A stretch of 46,742 nt of DNA from an uncultured Eubacterium sp. (GTDB lineage Bacteria; Bacillota; Clostridia; Lachnospirales; Lachnospiraceae): the NCBI GenBank assembly GCA_910585745.1, contig CAJUFM010000016.1:1-46742 (forward strand), in the 5' to 3' direction. Below, piece by piece: positions 15,615 to 24,587 of the stretch. Both the position numbers and the translations under genes were made by a program. The number at the start of each line of letters is the position of its first letter. Positions within the stretch are counted from its first letter, which is position 1. The notes below the pieces were generated by a model that saw nothing but the letters and a program-made list of their open reading frames with translations, did not search any database and had not been told where the DNA came from.

Positions 15615-16217
15615 ATGGAGATAAATGTTAGACTTGAAGAAGAAAAAGATTATCGAAGGGTAGAGGAAATAACAAGAGCGGCCTTCGGGTATCCTGACAG
15701 AATCAAGCGGGGACAGATTGGCTGCCCCTATGAGCATTGGATGGTCCATGAATTGCGGCACCGGGATGGGATCATGGCGCTCAGTTTGGTGGCGGAACTG
15801 GAAGATGGGATGATTGTCGGGCATATTATTTGCAGTAACGCGGTTGTGAAAAAAGAGAACCAGTCGCTTCCTGTTCTGAACTTTGGGCCACTGAGCGTGT
15901 TACCCGAATATCAGCGGATAGGTGTTGGAGGGGCACTGATTCATACCATGATAAGACGGGCGAAACGGCTTGATTATGGCGCAATTCTGTTTTTTGGAAG
16001 ACCGGAGTACTATCCCCAGTTTGGGTTCAAGGAAGCGGAAGTTTATGGAATAGCAGATGCAGAGGGGTACAATTATCCCGCGTTTATGGCTATGGAACTG
16101 AAGGAAGGATATTTGAAGGAGGTTTGTGGGGGAAGATATTTTGAATCGGATATTTATGACGATGAACGGAACCGCGAGACAGTGAGAGCTTTTGACAGAG
16201 GGTTTACAAATGGATAA
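15615..16217 (+). CDS. GNAT-family N-acetyltransferase
   Basis: A 200-residue acyl-CoA-dependent N-acetyltransferase. The acetyl-CoA loop is visible in LSVLPEYQRIGVGGALIHTM (the R/Q-x-x-G-x-G/A pattern), preceded by a beta strand with FGPLSV and followed by GAILFFGRPEYYPQFGF, the usual last strand. Substrate cannot be predicted. The start at 15615 follows GGAGGA; a TTG at 15603 has no site. It is richer in GC than the remnants before it, so it probably belongs to the host or a different acquisition. Confidence 0.85.
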   Translation: MEINVRLEEEKDYRRVEEITRAAFGYPDRIKRGQIGCPYEHWMVHELRHRDGIMALSLVAELEDGMIVGHIICSNAVVKKENQSLPVLNFGPLSVLPEYQRIGVGGALIHTMIRRAKRLDYGAILFFGRPEYYPQFGFKEAEVYGIADAEGYNYPAFMAMELKEGYLKEVCGGRYFESDIYDDERNRETVRAFDRGFTNG

Positions 16218-16277
16218 ATTCTGGTTTGTCGGGAAGTTATATGTAAAGAAAAATCGTTATTTTTGAGGGAGGATAAT

Positions 16278-16397
16278 GTGTCACATACTATAGCAGAAAC
16301 ATTTGAATTATTGTTTGATAAAAATAATAAGATTGCATACAAGGGCAAGAATCTCATAGAATTTAAAGAAAGGAAAAGTTTGCTTCCATTATCATAA
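16278..16397 (+). CDS. Possible 39-residue small protein
   Basis: A 39-codon GTG-started frame behind a good GAGGGAGG ribosome site, encoding a basic peptide (SHTIAETFELLFDKNNKIAY at the start). No family is recognised. It could be a small protein or the start of a truncated gene. It is the only coding candidate in the 306-base gap between the acetyltransferase and the XRE regulator; the rest of that gap shows nothing clear. Confidence 0.3.
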   Translation: MSHTIAETFELLFDKNNKIAYKGKNLIEFKERKSLLPLS

Positions 16398-16523
16398 ATA
16401 TTCTCCGCACTTTGAAGTTGCGCGCTTCAGAAAAATAGCGCGTATCGATTGGTTGTAGTTTGTTGAGAAAAATACTATACTGATAATGCGGCGCGGCGCA
16501 GGAAAATGAAAGGAGAATATTTT

Positions 16524-17192
16524 ATGAGTTTCGGGAAAAATTTACAGTTCTTAAGGCATCTGAGAGGAAATATGACGCAGGAGGATTTGGCTGAAAAAAT
16601 GAATATCAGCCGTCAAACTGTGTCAAAATGGGAGCTGGATGCAGCGCAGCCTGAAATGGATAAGGCGATAGAGCTTTGCAGGCTTTTTAATTGCTCTCTG
16701 GACAACTTGTTCCGTGATGAAATGGTCACTTGTGGCGAAACGTACGAAAATTTGCGTGTGGAGACCGTTTCCGCTTTTCGCTATATTAAACATGCCGTTG
16801 TAAGCTGTGACCCAGAGGGTGACGCTATCGACAGAGTACGTTCTATTGCCCGTCACTGCGGTGTGGACAACCCCCGTGTCATTGGCTGGGATTTTCCAAA
16901 TGTGTCACAGGAGCAGATAAATGTTTTCAATATGCACGGTTATGAAGCAGCATGGATACTGCCTGACGGGGTTATTCCTCCTGATCTTGAAGTACACGAA
17001 CAGGAAGACCACAAGTATGCAGCAATACACATTGAAAAGCCCTTTGAAAATCCTTTTGTGACCATTCCAAACGCTTATAAAACGCTTATGGAATATATGC
17101 GCGTGAATGGTCTGGAACACACGGAAAAGGACGTTATTCCCTGCTTTGAAACCGATGGTGACGATATGGATGTTTATATTGCTTGTAAGTAA
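16524..17192 (+). CDS. XRE-family regulator with GyrI/AraC-type effector domain
   Basis: A 222-residue protein. Residues 1-60 form a Cro/C1 helix-turn-helix (MTQEDLAEKMNISRQTVSKW) followed by the typical ELCRLFNCSLDNLF. Residues about 75-222 resemble the GyrI-like small-molecule-binding domain (paired beta/alpha units, AAWILPDGVIPP, ending DVYIACK). Such fusions are usually one-component sensors of drugs or metabolites. The ATG at 16524 is preferred because AAAGGAG lies 8 nt upstream; an earlier ATG at 16506 has no site. Target genes are unknown. Confidence 0.82.
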   Translation: MSFGKNLQFLRHLRGNMTQEDLAEKMNISRQTVSKWELDAAQPEMDKAIELCRLFNCSLDNLFRDEMVTCGETYENLRVETVSAFRYIKHAVVSCDPEGDAIDRVRSIARHCGVDNPRVIGWDFPNVSQEQINVFNMHGYEAAWILPDGVIPPDLEVHEQEDHKYAAIHIEKPFENPFVTIPNAYKTLMEYMRVNGLEHTEKDVIPCFETDGDDMDVYIACK

Positions 17193-17212
17193 TGTATTTT
17201 AAACTGTTTTCC

Positions 17213-17298
17213 CCAGGGCGTGTCTGAAAACTCATTCTGCAAATTGTGACATACAACCCGCAGAAAGCAGTTTTCAGACACGCCCTGGCAATTTTTTT
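17213..17298. terminator. Long hairpin with 20-bp arms (terminator, IS-end-like)
   Basis: Perfect 20-bp arms at 17213-17232 and 17269-17288 (outer sequence CCAGGGCGTGTCTGAAAACT) are extended by an inner TTCTGC/GCAGAA pair. T7 follows at 17292-17298, so it should terminate the XRE transcript. Arms this long, and the GGGCGTGTCTGAAAAC sequence, resemble IS ends, suggesting a miniature element reused as a terminator. The remainder of the 341-base gap to 17533 holds only a possible -10 (TATAAT at 17451-17456). Confidence 0.65.
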
Positions 17299-17533
17299 CT
17301 CTTCTATGAAATATTTTTTGGAATAAAAATCAAATAGAATATGAATATTTCTGCCATTTCTAATTTAAACCCTTTCCCTGCAAGGTAAAATTGAATTGTA
17401 TATCTTAAAGATAAAAAAACAGTATGAAAAAATGTATTTATGATTTATAATAGAAGATAGAAGTGTTGGGGCATAGGAGACAGAAAAATATTCGCTGTTT
17501 CCTATGATTTATGTGGAATGGAGGTCGATCGTT

Positions 17534-19003
17534 ATGTTGGGGCAGATTGATGTGAACAAGTCGATGCAGAAGAAAGAATACGATGCGAAGATGGATCAGC
17601 TGGAGGTACGTTTTGGGGAACTGCAGCGGGCGTGTAAGGATAAACAGATCCCGGTCATGGTCGTATTTGAGGGATTGGATGCGGCGGGAAAAGGAACAAT
17701 GATAAATCGGATGATCCAGTCTCTGGATCCCCGCGGTTTTAAAGTGTTCACTGTGGGAAGGGATAAGGAGGATGAAGTGATGCGCCCTTATTTCTGGCGG
17801 TATTTCACAAAGACGCCAGAGAAGGGAAGGATGCATATTTTTGACCAGAGTTGGTATAAGGGAGTGTACGAGCAGATCATTTCTGAAAAGGAAGTGCTGG
17901 ATTTTGAGGAAATGCTGACAGAGGACGGCTGTCTGATCATTAAATTTTTCCTGATGATCTCGAAGCAGGAGCAGAAAAAGAGACTGGAAAAACTGGAAAA
18001 GAGCAGTGAGACCAGCTGGAGAGTAACGGAAAAGGATAAGATCAACAACAAAAATTATGAAAAATGCCTGAAAGAATACGACCGGGTTCTGGTTCATACC
18101 GATACAGCCAAAGCTCCCTGGACCGTGGTAGAGGCTACGGATAAACAGTATGCAACCTGTAAAATAATCACTACAATTGTAGAAAGAATGGAGCGGGCGG
18201 TGAGGGAAGCAGAGGAATCTCTTTCCAAGGAGGCCGGCAAAGGCAACAGTGGAGGCAATGGAACAGCACCTGATGGAGAAAGGTTCCGGAATGGCGTACT
18301 TCAGGGAATTGATCTGAGCAAGTCCTTGGAACGGGAAGAATATAAGAAAAAGAAAAAAGAACTGCAGAAGCGTCTTCTTGCCCTTCACAATAAAATGTAT
18401 CTGAAAAGGGTTCCAGTTATCCTTGCATTTGAGGGCTGGGATGCCGGCGGTAAAGGCGGTGCCATCAAGCGCCTCACCCAGGCGATGGATCCGAGAGGAT
18501 ATGAAGTGGTTCCTGTAGCGGCGCCCAACGACATTGAAAAGGCACACCATTATCTCTGGAGATTCTGGGAGCGGATTCCCAAAGCCGGGCATATGGCGAT
18601 CTTTGACCGCACCTGGTATGGCAGGGTTCTGGTGGAGCGCATTGAGGGATTTGCCAGGGAGCGGGAATGGAGCCGCGCTTACAGCGAGATCAATAATATG
18701 GAAGAGCAGTTTACGAATGCCGGTTACATTGTATTGAAGTTCTGGCTTCACATTGATAAGGAAGAACAGGAGCGCAGGTTCCGGGAGAGAGAAAACACCC
18801 CGGAAAAACAGTGGAAGATCACGGATGAAGACTGGCGTAACCGGGCAAAGTGGGATCTGTATGAAAAGGCTGTGGACGAAATGATCGTGCGTACCTCCAC
18901 GGAAGATGCCCCATGGATCGTGGTAGAGGCCAATTCCAAATATTACGCCAGGATCAAAGTGCTGGAGACGGTGGTGAATGCGTTGGAAAAACGTCTGCAG
19001 TGA
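17534..19003 (+). CDS. pap: Polyphosphate:AMP phosphotransferase (double PPK2 domain)
   Basis: A 489-residue protein made of two PPK2 domains in tandem, about 10-235 and 265-489. Each has its own Walker A (FEGLDAAGKGT and FEGWDAGGKGG) and a DQSWY/DRTWY Walker B-like segment. Two-domain PPK2 enzymes (class II, PAP) make ADP from AMP using polyphosphate. The domains are joined by a Gly/Ser/Asn linker (GKGNSGGNGTAP). The start at 17534 follows GGAGG. It stands alone. It shares phosphate metabolism with the pst genes upstream, but the two are separated by unrelated accessory DNA, so linkage may be chance. Confidence 0.93.
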   Translation: MLGQIDVNKSMQKKEYDAKMDQLEVRFGELQRACKDKQIPVMVVFEGLDAAGKGTMINRMIQSLDPRGFKVFTVGRDKEDEVMRPYFWRYFTKTPEKGRMHIFDQSWYKGVYEQIISEKEVLDFEEMLTEDGCLIIKFFLMISKQEQKKRLEKLEKSSETSWRVTEKDKINNKNYEKCLKEYDRVLVHTDTAKAPWTVVEATDKQYATCKIITTIVERMERAVREAEESLSKEAGKGNSGGNGTAPDGERFRNGVLQGIDLSKSLEREEYKKKKKELQKRLLALHNKMYLKRVPVILAFEGWDAGGKGGAIKRLTQAMDPRGYEVVPVAAPNDIEKAHHYLWRFWERIPKAGHMAIFDRTWYGRVLVERIEGFAREREWSRAYSEINNMEEQFTNAGYIVLKFWLHIDKEEQERRFRERENTPEKQWKITDEDWRNRAKWDLYEKAVDEMIVRTSTEDAPWIVVEANSKYYARIKVLETVVNALEKRLQ

Positions 19004-19097
19004 AAAGACCAATATTTGCAATCACTTTTTTAAGAATTGCAATCGTGATTTTATAGTGAATATTGTACAATAAACAAAAAGAAAAGGAGATGATTTT

Positions 19098-22000
19098 GTG
19101 AAATGTTACAATAATAGACTGCGGCGTGTGCTGGCAGCGGTTATGGCGGTTGCCGTCATGGCGGCAGCGGTAGTTGTACCAGAAACAGCGCACGCGGCGA
19201 AAAAGGCAGTAAAAAGCATTACGCTGTCTAAACCAGCGGTGAAGACGCTGGGGATGAAAAAGGGGGAGACATTTTCGCTCAAAGTGAAAGTGAAACCGGC
19301 TGGGATGAGCAAAAAGATTACATATAGTTCCAGTAAAAAAGCGGTGGTTTCTGTTGATAAAAAAGGAAAGCTCAAAGCGAAGAAGGCAGGAAAAGCGGTG
19401 ATCACGGTTTCCAGCCAGACCAAGCCAAAAAAGAGTGTCAAATTGAAGGTCACTGTATTCAAAGCATTTAAGAAGGTAAAGAAAGTTGCTCTGGATCAGA
19501 AAAGCGTGACTCTTCTAAAAGGTCAGAAGATGCAGCTGAGAGCATCGGTGTCGCCGAAAAATGCCACTATGAAGAAAGTAACATTTCAGAGTTCCAACAC
19601 ATCGGTTGCCAAAGTGAACAGCAATGGGGTTGTGACAGCGAAAGAAACAGGACCGGTTAAAATTACGGCCTATGCTGCAGATGGAAGGGGAGCGAAGGCG
19701 GTCTGTGCAGTTGGTGTGACAGAGGCATCTGTTTATCCCAAAATCACAGCGGCTCCGCCACAGACTACGGGATCAGCCCCGTCTGTCACAGATCCAGCTC
19801 CTCAGCCCAAGAAAACATTTACATTGGCAGAGGGCTTCAATTACGTTTCGATCTATGTAGACGGTACAGGGGATGATTATGAAGGGATAAGTCTTGCGGC
19901 AAATTCTTTAGCCGATGATGTTGAGCAGGTTCTGACCAGTGAGTGCAGACCGGATGTGGTCACGGATCCCAGCGATATTATTGGAACTGCTATATACGCA
20001 GGTTCCATTGGAAACAATCAGGTCATCGATTCGCTGATTGCGGCTGGTAAGCTGGACGTGTCAGCCATTCAGGGCAAGAGGGAGACGTATAAGATCCAGA
20101 TCGTGGATCATCCTTCACCGGGCATCGACCGGGGTCTTGTCATAGCAGGAAGCGATAAGCGGGGAACCATTTATGGTATCTATCATATTTCTGAACTGAT
20201 TGGTGTTTCCCCTTGGATTTTCTGGGCGGACGCTGTGCCGGATAAAAAAGACAGCATCGTTCTGGAAGCTTCTGACTTAAATGTAACTTCAAAAGAACCA
20301 TCGGTAAAATACCGTGGAATATTTTTGAACGATGAGGCTCCATCCCTGACAGGATGGGTAAATGCAAAATTTAAAGGCTATAACGAAGAATTTTATAAGC
20401 ATGTATATGAATTAATTCTGCGCTGCAAGGGAAATTATCTGTGGCCTGCGATGTGGTCCAATATTTTCAGTGAGGATGGTAAATCCAGTAAGATTGCCAA
20501 TGCAGAACTTGCCGACAAGTATGGCATCGTAATGGGAACCTCCCATCACGAACCACTGTGCCGCGCTGGTTTAGAGTGGGGAGATAAACATGATGATTAC
20601 GGAAGCGACAATAAGTGGAATTTCAACGTCAATGGAGATGCCATTACAGAGTTCTGGCGGGACGGTGTAAAAAGAAACATGGCTTTTGAAAATGTGTATA
20701 CGCTGGGAATGCGTGGTGAAGCAGATTCTGCCCTCCCCGGAACCGATGAAGAGAATATCGATCTTCTGAAAAGGGTTATTTCCGTTCAGAAAGATATTCT
20801 GGAGGAAAACGGTTTGTCTGAGGCGCCACAGGTACTTACCGTATACAAAGAGGTAGAAAAGTTCTGGCATGGCACAGAGAAAGCAGAAGGCCTCAAGAAG
20901 TGGGATGCCCTGGATGATGTGACGATCATGCTCTGTGATGATAACTTTGGTAATATGAGGACACTCCCTGACCTGGAGACAAAAGACCGTCCCGGCGGCT
21001 GGGGAATGTATTATCACTTTGACTATCACGGAGGACCTACTTCTTATGAGTGGATCAACACCGTTGAGCTCAATAAAGTGTGGGAGCAGATGACAATGGC
21101 CTATGAACACGGTATTGATGATATCTGGATCGTCAATGTGGGCGATCTGAAGCCGATGGAAATGAATATTTCTTATTTTCTTGATATGGCATATGATTAC
21201 GATACCTGGGGGAAAAATGGACTGAACCGCACTGAAGAATATATAAACCGCTGGGTAAGACAGCAGTTTGGCTCTTCCCTTAATGAGCAGCAGGTTCAGG
21301 ACCTTCGTTTCCTGATACAGGAGTACACATGGCTCCATGGTTCCTGTAAGCCGGAAGTAATAAGTCAAAATACCTATCATGCTTCCAATTATAACGAAGC
21401 GGCAAGAGTGCTGGACCGTGTCCAGAAAATGGAGCAGATGGCAGATGAGTATAAGGATGTCATTCCGGAAAGCCATCAGGCAGCATATTTCCAGCTGGTT
21501 TATTATCCTGTAGCGGGAGCGGCTGCGGTAGCAAAAATGCAGATTGGCAAAGGACTGAACCAATATTTTTATGACCTTGGCAGCATGAATGCGAATCTGT
21601 ATGCAGCACTGGTTGAAGATTCTATCCAGCAGGATAAAGATCTGCAGGACACATACAATAAAAATATGCCGGGTGTGGGGGATAAATGGAAAAATATGAT
21701 GAGTTCTCCGCATGTAGGTTATGTCACATGGGAGTCAAAGGGATGGAAATATCCGACGCCGAAGCGGCTGACAGAATCGGATCAAACGGGGCTTTCTGTC
21801 ACTCTTGAAAATCAGGCGGAAGCTTACCGGGAGGGAGAATGCCAGCTGGATGAATTTACCAGTACCGGAAAAGAGGCATATAAGATAACTTTAGCAAATA
21901 TGGGAGAAAATCCACTGGATTATACGGTGAAGGCCTCTGCTGACTGGATTCAGGTATCTAAGACTTCTGGACAGGTGGAGAGCCAAGACAGCTTTCAGAT

Positions 22001-22673
22001 ATCCGTGGACTGGAGTAAAAATCCAGAAGCGGCAGGAACGGTTCAGATTCAGAGCGGCACTCAGGTCGTAACGATCCAGGTAAAGACAAGAACGGTCAAT
22101 GCAGATGGACTGGCAGCCAATACCTTCATCTATGCCAATGGATATGCCTCCATCCTGCCAGGGCATTTCAGCCAGAGTGGGAAAGGGGCGAATGGAACGG
22201 AGATCTCTGTGATCCATAAATATGGAAAAACCGGGGAATCTTTAAAAGCGTTACCGACGGATGTAAAAACTGCGTCTGTTCCAGAAAATGCGGCATGGGC
22301 AGAATACCTTGTTTCCGTGGAAAAGGCAGGTACCTACCAGCTGACTGCCTATACTGCGCCATCCAATAATCTGTTACGCGAAGACGTGGGGATCTATTAT
22401 GGAGTATCCGTAAATGGAGGAAAAGCAGAGAAGCATAATACGGTGGATCCGGAAACTTTCAAAGCAGGGGAGTACAGTGGGTCATGGGCATCGGATGTGA
22501 AGGCAAACGGCAGAAAGACCCAGAGTGAGGTGGTATTAAAGGCCGGAGTCAATACGATCCGTATCTATGCCATGGATCCGGCATTCGTTCTGCAGAAATT
22601 AGTGGTATCCGAAGAGCCGGTTGCGGCATCCCATCTGGGACCAGAAGAAAGCTATTATGTAGGGAAAGAGTAG
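19098..22673 (+). CDS. Secreted GH115 glycoside hydrolase with two Big2 domains
   Basis: A 1191-residue exported enzyme. Residues 1-35 are a signal peptide ending near AHAA. Two Lys-rich bacterial Ig-like group 2 domains follow (about 36-122 and 127-207), then a Pro/Thr linker. The GH115 core (about 240-820) shows YRGIFLNDEAP, WPAMW (about 449), TSHHEP (about 481), MRGEAD (about 538), DDNFGNMRTLP and WIVNVGDLKPME. A beta-sandwich and the GH115 C-terminal domain complete the protein. GH115 enzymes remove (4-O-methyl-)glucuronic acid from xylan. There is no LPXTG motif; the basic Ig domains may hold it at the wall. The GTG start follows AAAGGAG. No xylanase neighbours are present. Confidence 0.92.
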   Translation: MKCYNNRLRRVLAAVMAVAVMAAAVVVPETAHAAKKAVKSITLSKPAVKTLGMKKGETFSLKVKVKPAGMSKKITYSSSKKAVVSVDKKGKLKAKKAGKAVITVSSQTKPKKSVKLKVTVFKAFKKVKKVALDQKSVTLLKGQKMQLRASVSPKNATMKKVTFQSSNTSVAKVNSNGVVTAKETGPVKITAYAADGRGAKAVCAVGVTEASVYPKITAAPPQTTGSAPSVTDPAPQPKKTFTLAEGFNYVSIYVDGTGDDYEGISLAANSLADDVEQVLTSECRPDVVTDPSDIIGTAIYAGSIGNNQVIDSLIAAGKLDVSAIQGKRETYKIQIVDHPSPGIDRGLVIAGSDKRGTIYGIYHISELIGVSPWIFWADAVPDKKDSIVLEASDLNVTSKEPSVKYRGIFLNDEAPSLTGWVNAKFKGYNEEFYKHVYELILRCKGNYLWPAMWSNIFSEDGKSSKIANAELADKYGIVMGTSHHEPLCRAGLEWGDKHDDYGSDNKWNFNVNGDAITEFWRDGVKRNMAFENVYTLGMRGEADSALPGTDEENIDLLKRVISVQKDILEENGLSEAPQVLTVYKEVEKFWHGTEKAEGLKKWDALDDVTIMLCDDNFGNMRTLPDLETKDRPGGWGMYYHFDYHGGPTSYEWINTVELNKVWEQMTMAYEHGIDDIWIVNVGDLKPMEMNISYFLDMAYDYDTWGKNGLNRTEEYINRWVRQQFGSSLNEQQVQDLRFLIQEYTWLHGSCKPEVISQNTYHASNYNEAARVLDRVQKMEQMADEYKDVIPESHQAAYFQLVYYPVAGAAAVAKMQIGKGLNQYFYDLGSMNANLYAALVEDSIQQDKDLQDTYNKNMPGVGDKWKNMMSSPHVGYVTWESKGWKYPTPKRLTESDQTGLSVTLENQAEAYREGECQLDEFTSTGKEAYKITLANMGENPLDYTVKASADWIQVSKTSGQVESQDSFQISVDWSKNPEAAGTVQIQSGTQVVTIQVKTRTVNADGLAANTFIYANGYASILPGHFSQSGKGANGTEISVIHKYGKTGESLKALPTDVKTASVPENAAWAEYLVSVEKAGTYQLTAYTAPSNNLLREDVGIYYGVSVNGGKAEKHNTVDPETFKAGEYSGSWASDVKANGRKTQSEVVLKAGVNTIRIYAMDPAFVLQKLVVSEEPVAASHLGPEESYYVGKE

Positions 22674-22721
22674 GAGTGTGAAGTTTATAAAATAATGGAA
22701 CAGTAGATTTTGCACATATGG

Positions 22722-22771
22722 ACCATCCTCAACAGAGAGACAAAGATCAGGTTGTTGAGGGTGGTTTTTTT
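22722..22771 (+). terminator. Intrinsic terminator after the GH115 gene
   Basis: ACCATCCTCAAC (22722-22733) pairs with GTTGAGGGTGGT (22754-22765), with one G-U pair, followed by a T8 run ending at 22771. Confidence 0.85.
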
Positions 22772-22782
22772 ACAGAAACATA

Positions 22783-22812
22783 TTAACAAACGTTAATTAT
22801 TAACACATGTTA
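22783..22812 (+). promoter_or_regulatory. Candidate BlaI-type operators
   Basis: Two interrupted palindromes lie in tandem upstream of blaI: TTAAC-AAAC-GTTAA (22783-22796) and TAACA-CA-TGTTA (22801-22812). BlaI/MecI repressors bind dyads of similar size (TACA/TGTA type) over their own promoter. Assignment rests on position and symmetry. Confidence 0.5.
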
Positions 22813-22862
22813 TCCGATATAGATAATGACACCACATATAAAGCATGAGAGGGGGGATACAG

Positions 22863-23264
22863 ATGGCAAAAGAAGACAGGATACCAAGCGACAGTGAATG
22901 GCAGGTGATGGAAGTGTTATGGGAGAGTAGAGCCCCCCTTCCCTCTTCTGAGATCATCCGACGTCTGGGAGAACATGGGAATATGACTTCGAGAATGGTC
23001 CGGGTTCTTCTCAACCGATTGTGTCAGAAGGAACTGGTTGATTACATAGTAGATGAAAAGGATGCAAGGGTATATCACTATTTTTCCAGGAAGAGCAGGG
23101 CAGAGTGCAGAAGGGAAAAGAGCAGGCGTTTTATAGAATGTTATTTTGCCGGCAGCCAGACGGGAGCGATCGCATCGCTATTACAGAGCAGCGCCCTGAC
23201 CGCCGAGCAGATCGGAGAACTGGAAGCGCTTCTGGAGGAAAATAAGGGAAAGGGTGAGGGATAA
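22863..23264 (+). CDS. BlaI/MecI/CopY-family transcriptional repressor
   Basis: A 133-residue winged-helix repressor. The N-terminal DNA-binding domain (about 1-75) has the family pattern SDSEWQVMEVLWESRAPLPS and SRMVRVLLNRLCQKELVDY, and the C-terminal helices dimerise. In classical systems, a membrane protease of the M56 family cleaves BlaI to derepress target genes. The M56 gene follows after 2 nt, completing the pair. The ATG at 22863 follows a G-rich site (GGGGGG); an ATG at 22845 is in frame but overlaps that site. No beta-lactamase is nearby. Confidence 0.9.
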   Translation: MAKEDRIPSDSEWQVMEVLWESRAPLPSSEIIRRLGEHGNMTSRMVRVLLNRLCQKELVDYIVDEKDARVYHYFSRKSRAECRREKSRRFIECYFAGSQTGAIASLLQSSALTAEQIGELEALLEENKGKGEG

Positions 23265-23266
23265 CT

Positions 23267-24508
23267 GTGCTGGAAACCGGAAGAAGAATCCTGGAATATC
23301 TGGATTGTTTTGTTGTTTATTATTCGATACAGTTTGGCAGATGTGTATTGTTTTCTTTCGCAGCCCTGGCGGTGGTACTCATCCTGCGGCATACATGTTT
23401 TAAAAACCGTATATTCCTAAAGGGAATGTGCTGGGCTGTATTTTTAGTCATTCCCTTTGTCGGGAGGTTGAAACTGTTTTATCAGTCCTCCTGGATGATT
23501 CGTTTGTTCTGGTGGTGGAATCACGCATGTATGAAATCTGCCTGGGTGCGTTACGGTTATCTGGCTGGAATGCTGGTAACGGCTGCTGTTATTTTTATCC
23601 GGCGCAGGCGTGTGAAGAATTTTGTTACCGGTATGAAAAGATGGGATTTAAATGGGCATGAGGTATGGGTGGGAGATTTTTCATTTACGCCATTTACTAC
23701 GGGGCTGATCCGTAATCGGGTTGTTCTGCCCAGAGTCATGACAGAAACTTTTTTGCCGGAGGATTTGCAGCTTGTTTATCTGCACGAACAGACACATATC
23801 CATCTGGGACATTTGTGGTTGTATTTTTTGTGGGATATTGGGCGCAGCCTTTTGTGGATGAATCCATTTTTAACTCTGTGCACGAAGGCTGTGCGGCAGG
23901 ATCTGGAAGAGATCTGTGATCAGGTGACCATCCAGAAAAGCGGCAGGAGCGCTTATGAGTATGGAAAATTGCTGTTAAATAGCATGTCTTTGATTCAAGA
24001 GGCATCGTCAGCACCAGGGGCAGCATTTGCCGAAACAAAAGAATACCGGATCACGAAAAAACGATTTAACCGCATCGCTGGGTTTCGGCCATATAAGAGG
24101 CAAAAAGTATTTGCTGTTTGTGCCGCTGGCATCGTGGCAGTACTCGGACTGTTTTGTCTGATCCATGGAAATTCTTATCCCAATTATACGGAAGATAAGG
24201 AGATTTTGATTCTCAGTGATGAGGGTAAATTTGTGGAGATCAGTGATAAAACTGCTTTGTACAGTGCCATTGAAATCGGCAGAGATGAAGTGCAGGTAGA
24301 TCAGAAAGCAATGGATCAGATTTTTGGGGAACAGCAAATCCAATTGGATTCTTATTATATTTTATTTGGCGGTTTTATTAAAATGCCGGGGATCGGCGGC
24401 GGTGGGAATGCCGTATATGTAGATAGGAATCAAAAGGACGGGCTGTTGAGGCTTCCCTACCAGAACAATGATACCAGATTCCTTACACTTCTATTTAAAT
24501 GGATCTGA
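23267..24508 (+). CDS. M56-family membrane metalloprotease (BlaR1-like) without penicillin-binding domain
   Basis: A 413-residue protein with three N-terminal membrane segments (about 20-42, 50-68, 90-112), a cytoplasmic zinc protease domain with HEQTH near residue 173 (the HExxH motif), a fourth segment near residue 285 (VFAVCAAGIVAVLGLFCLI), and about 110 external residues. The external part is short, ends with a Gly-rich IGGGGNAVYV stretch, and lacks the SxxK/KTG motifs of beta-lactam sensors. It therefore likely senses another signal and cleaves the adjacent BlaI-like repressor. GTG start at 23267, 2 nt after the blaI stop. Confidence 0.85.
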   Translation: MLETGRRILEYLDCFVVYYSIQFGRCVLFSFAALAVVLILRHTCFKNRIFLKGMCWAVFLVIPFVGRLKLFYQSSWMIRLFWWWNHACMKSAWVRYGYLAGMLVTAAVIFIRRRRVKNFVTGMKRWDLNGHEVWVGDFSFTPFTTGLIRNRVVLPRVMTETFLPEDLQLVYLHEQTHIHLGHLWLYFLWDIGRSLLWMNPFLTLCTKAVRQDLEEICDQVTIQKSGRSAYEYGKLLLNSMSLIQEASSAPGAAFAETKEYRITKKRFNRIAGFRPYKRQKVFAVCAAGIVAVLGLFCLIHGNSYPNYTEDKEILILSDEGKFVEISDKTALYSAIEIGRDEVQVDQKAMDQIFGEQQIQLDSYYILFGGFIKMPGIGGGGNAVYVDRNQKDGLLRLPYQNNDTRFLTLLFKWI

Positions 24509-24587
24509 TCTTTATTCAAGGTGGAGCACACTGGTGGCAGTATGTTTGTAACAGAGAACGCAAAAGTTCTCGGAATGGAGGAATAGT

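Noticed and set aside
17438..19021. 527-codon frame antisense to the polyphosphate kinase
   Set aside because: It mirrors a well-supported PPK2 gene, has His/Phe-rich composition typical of antisense frames and no ribosome site.
20571..21713. 380-codon frame antisense to GH115
   Set aside because: Composition is typical of an antisense shadow; the plus-strand gene is clear.
23267..24508. Beta-lactam resistance sensor BlaR1
   Set aside because: The protein lacks a penicillin-binding sensor domain and there is no beta-lactamase nearby, so only the M56/BlaI family is called.
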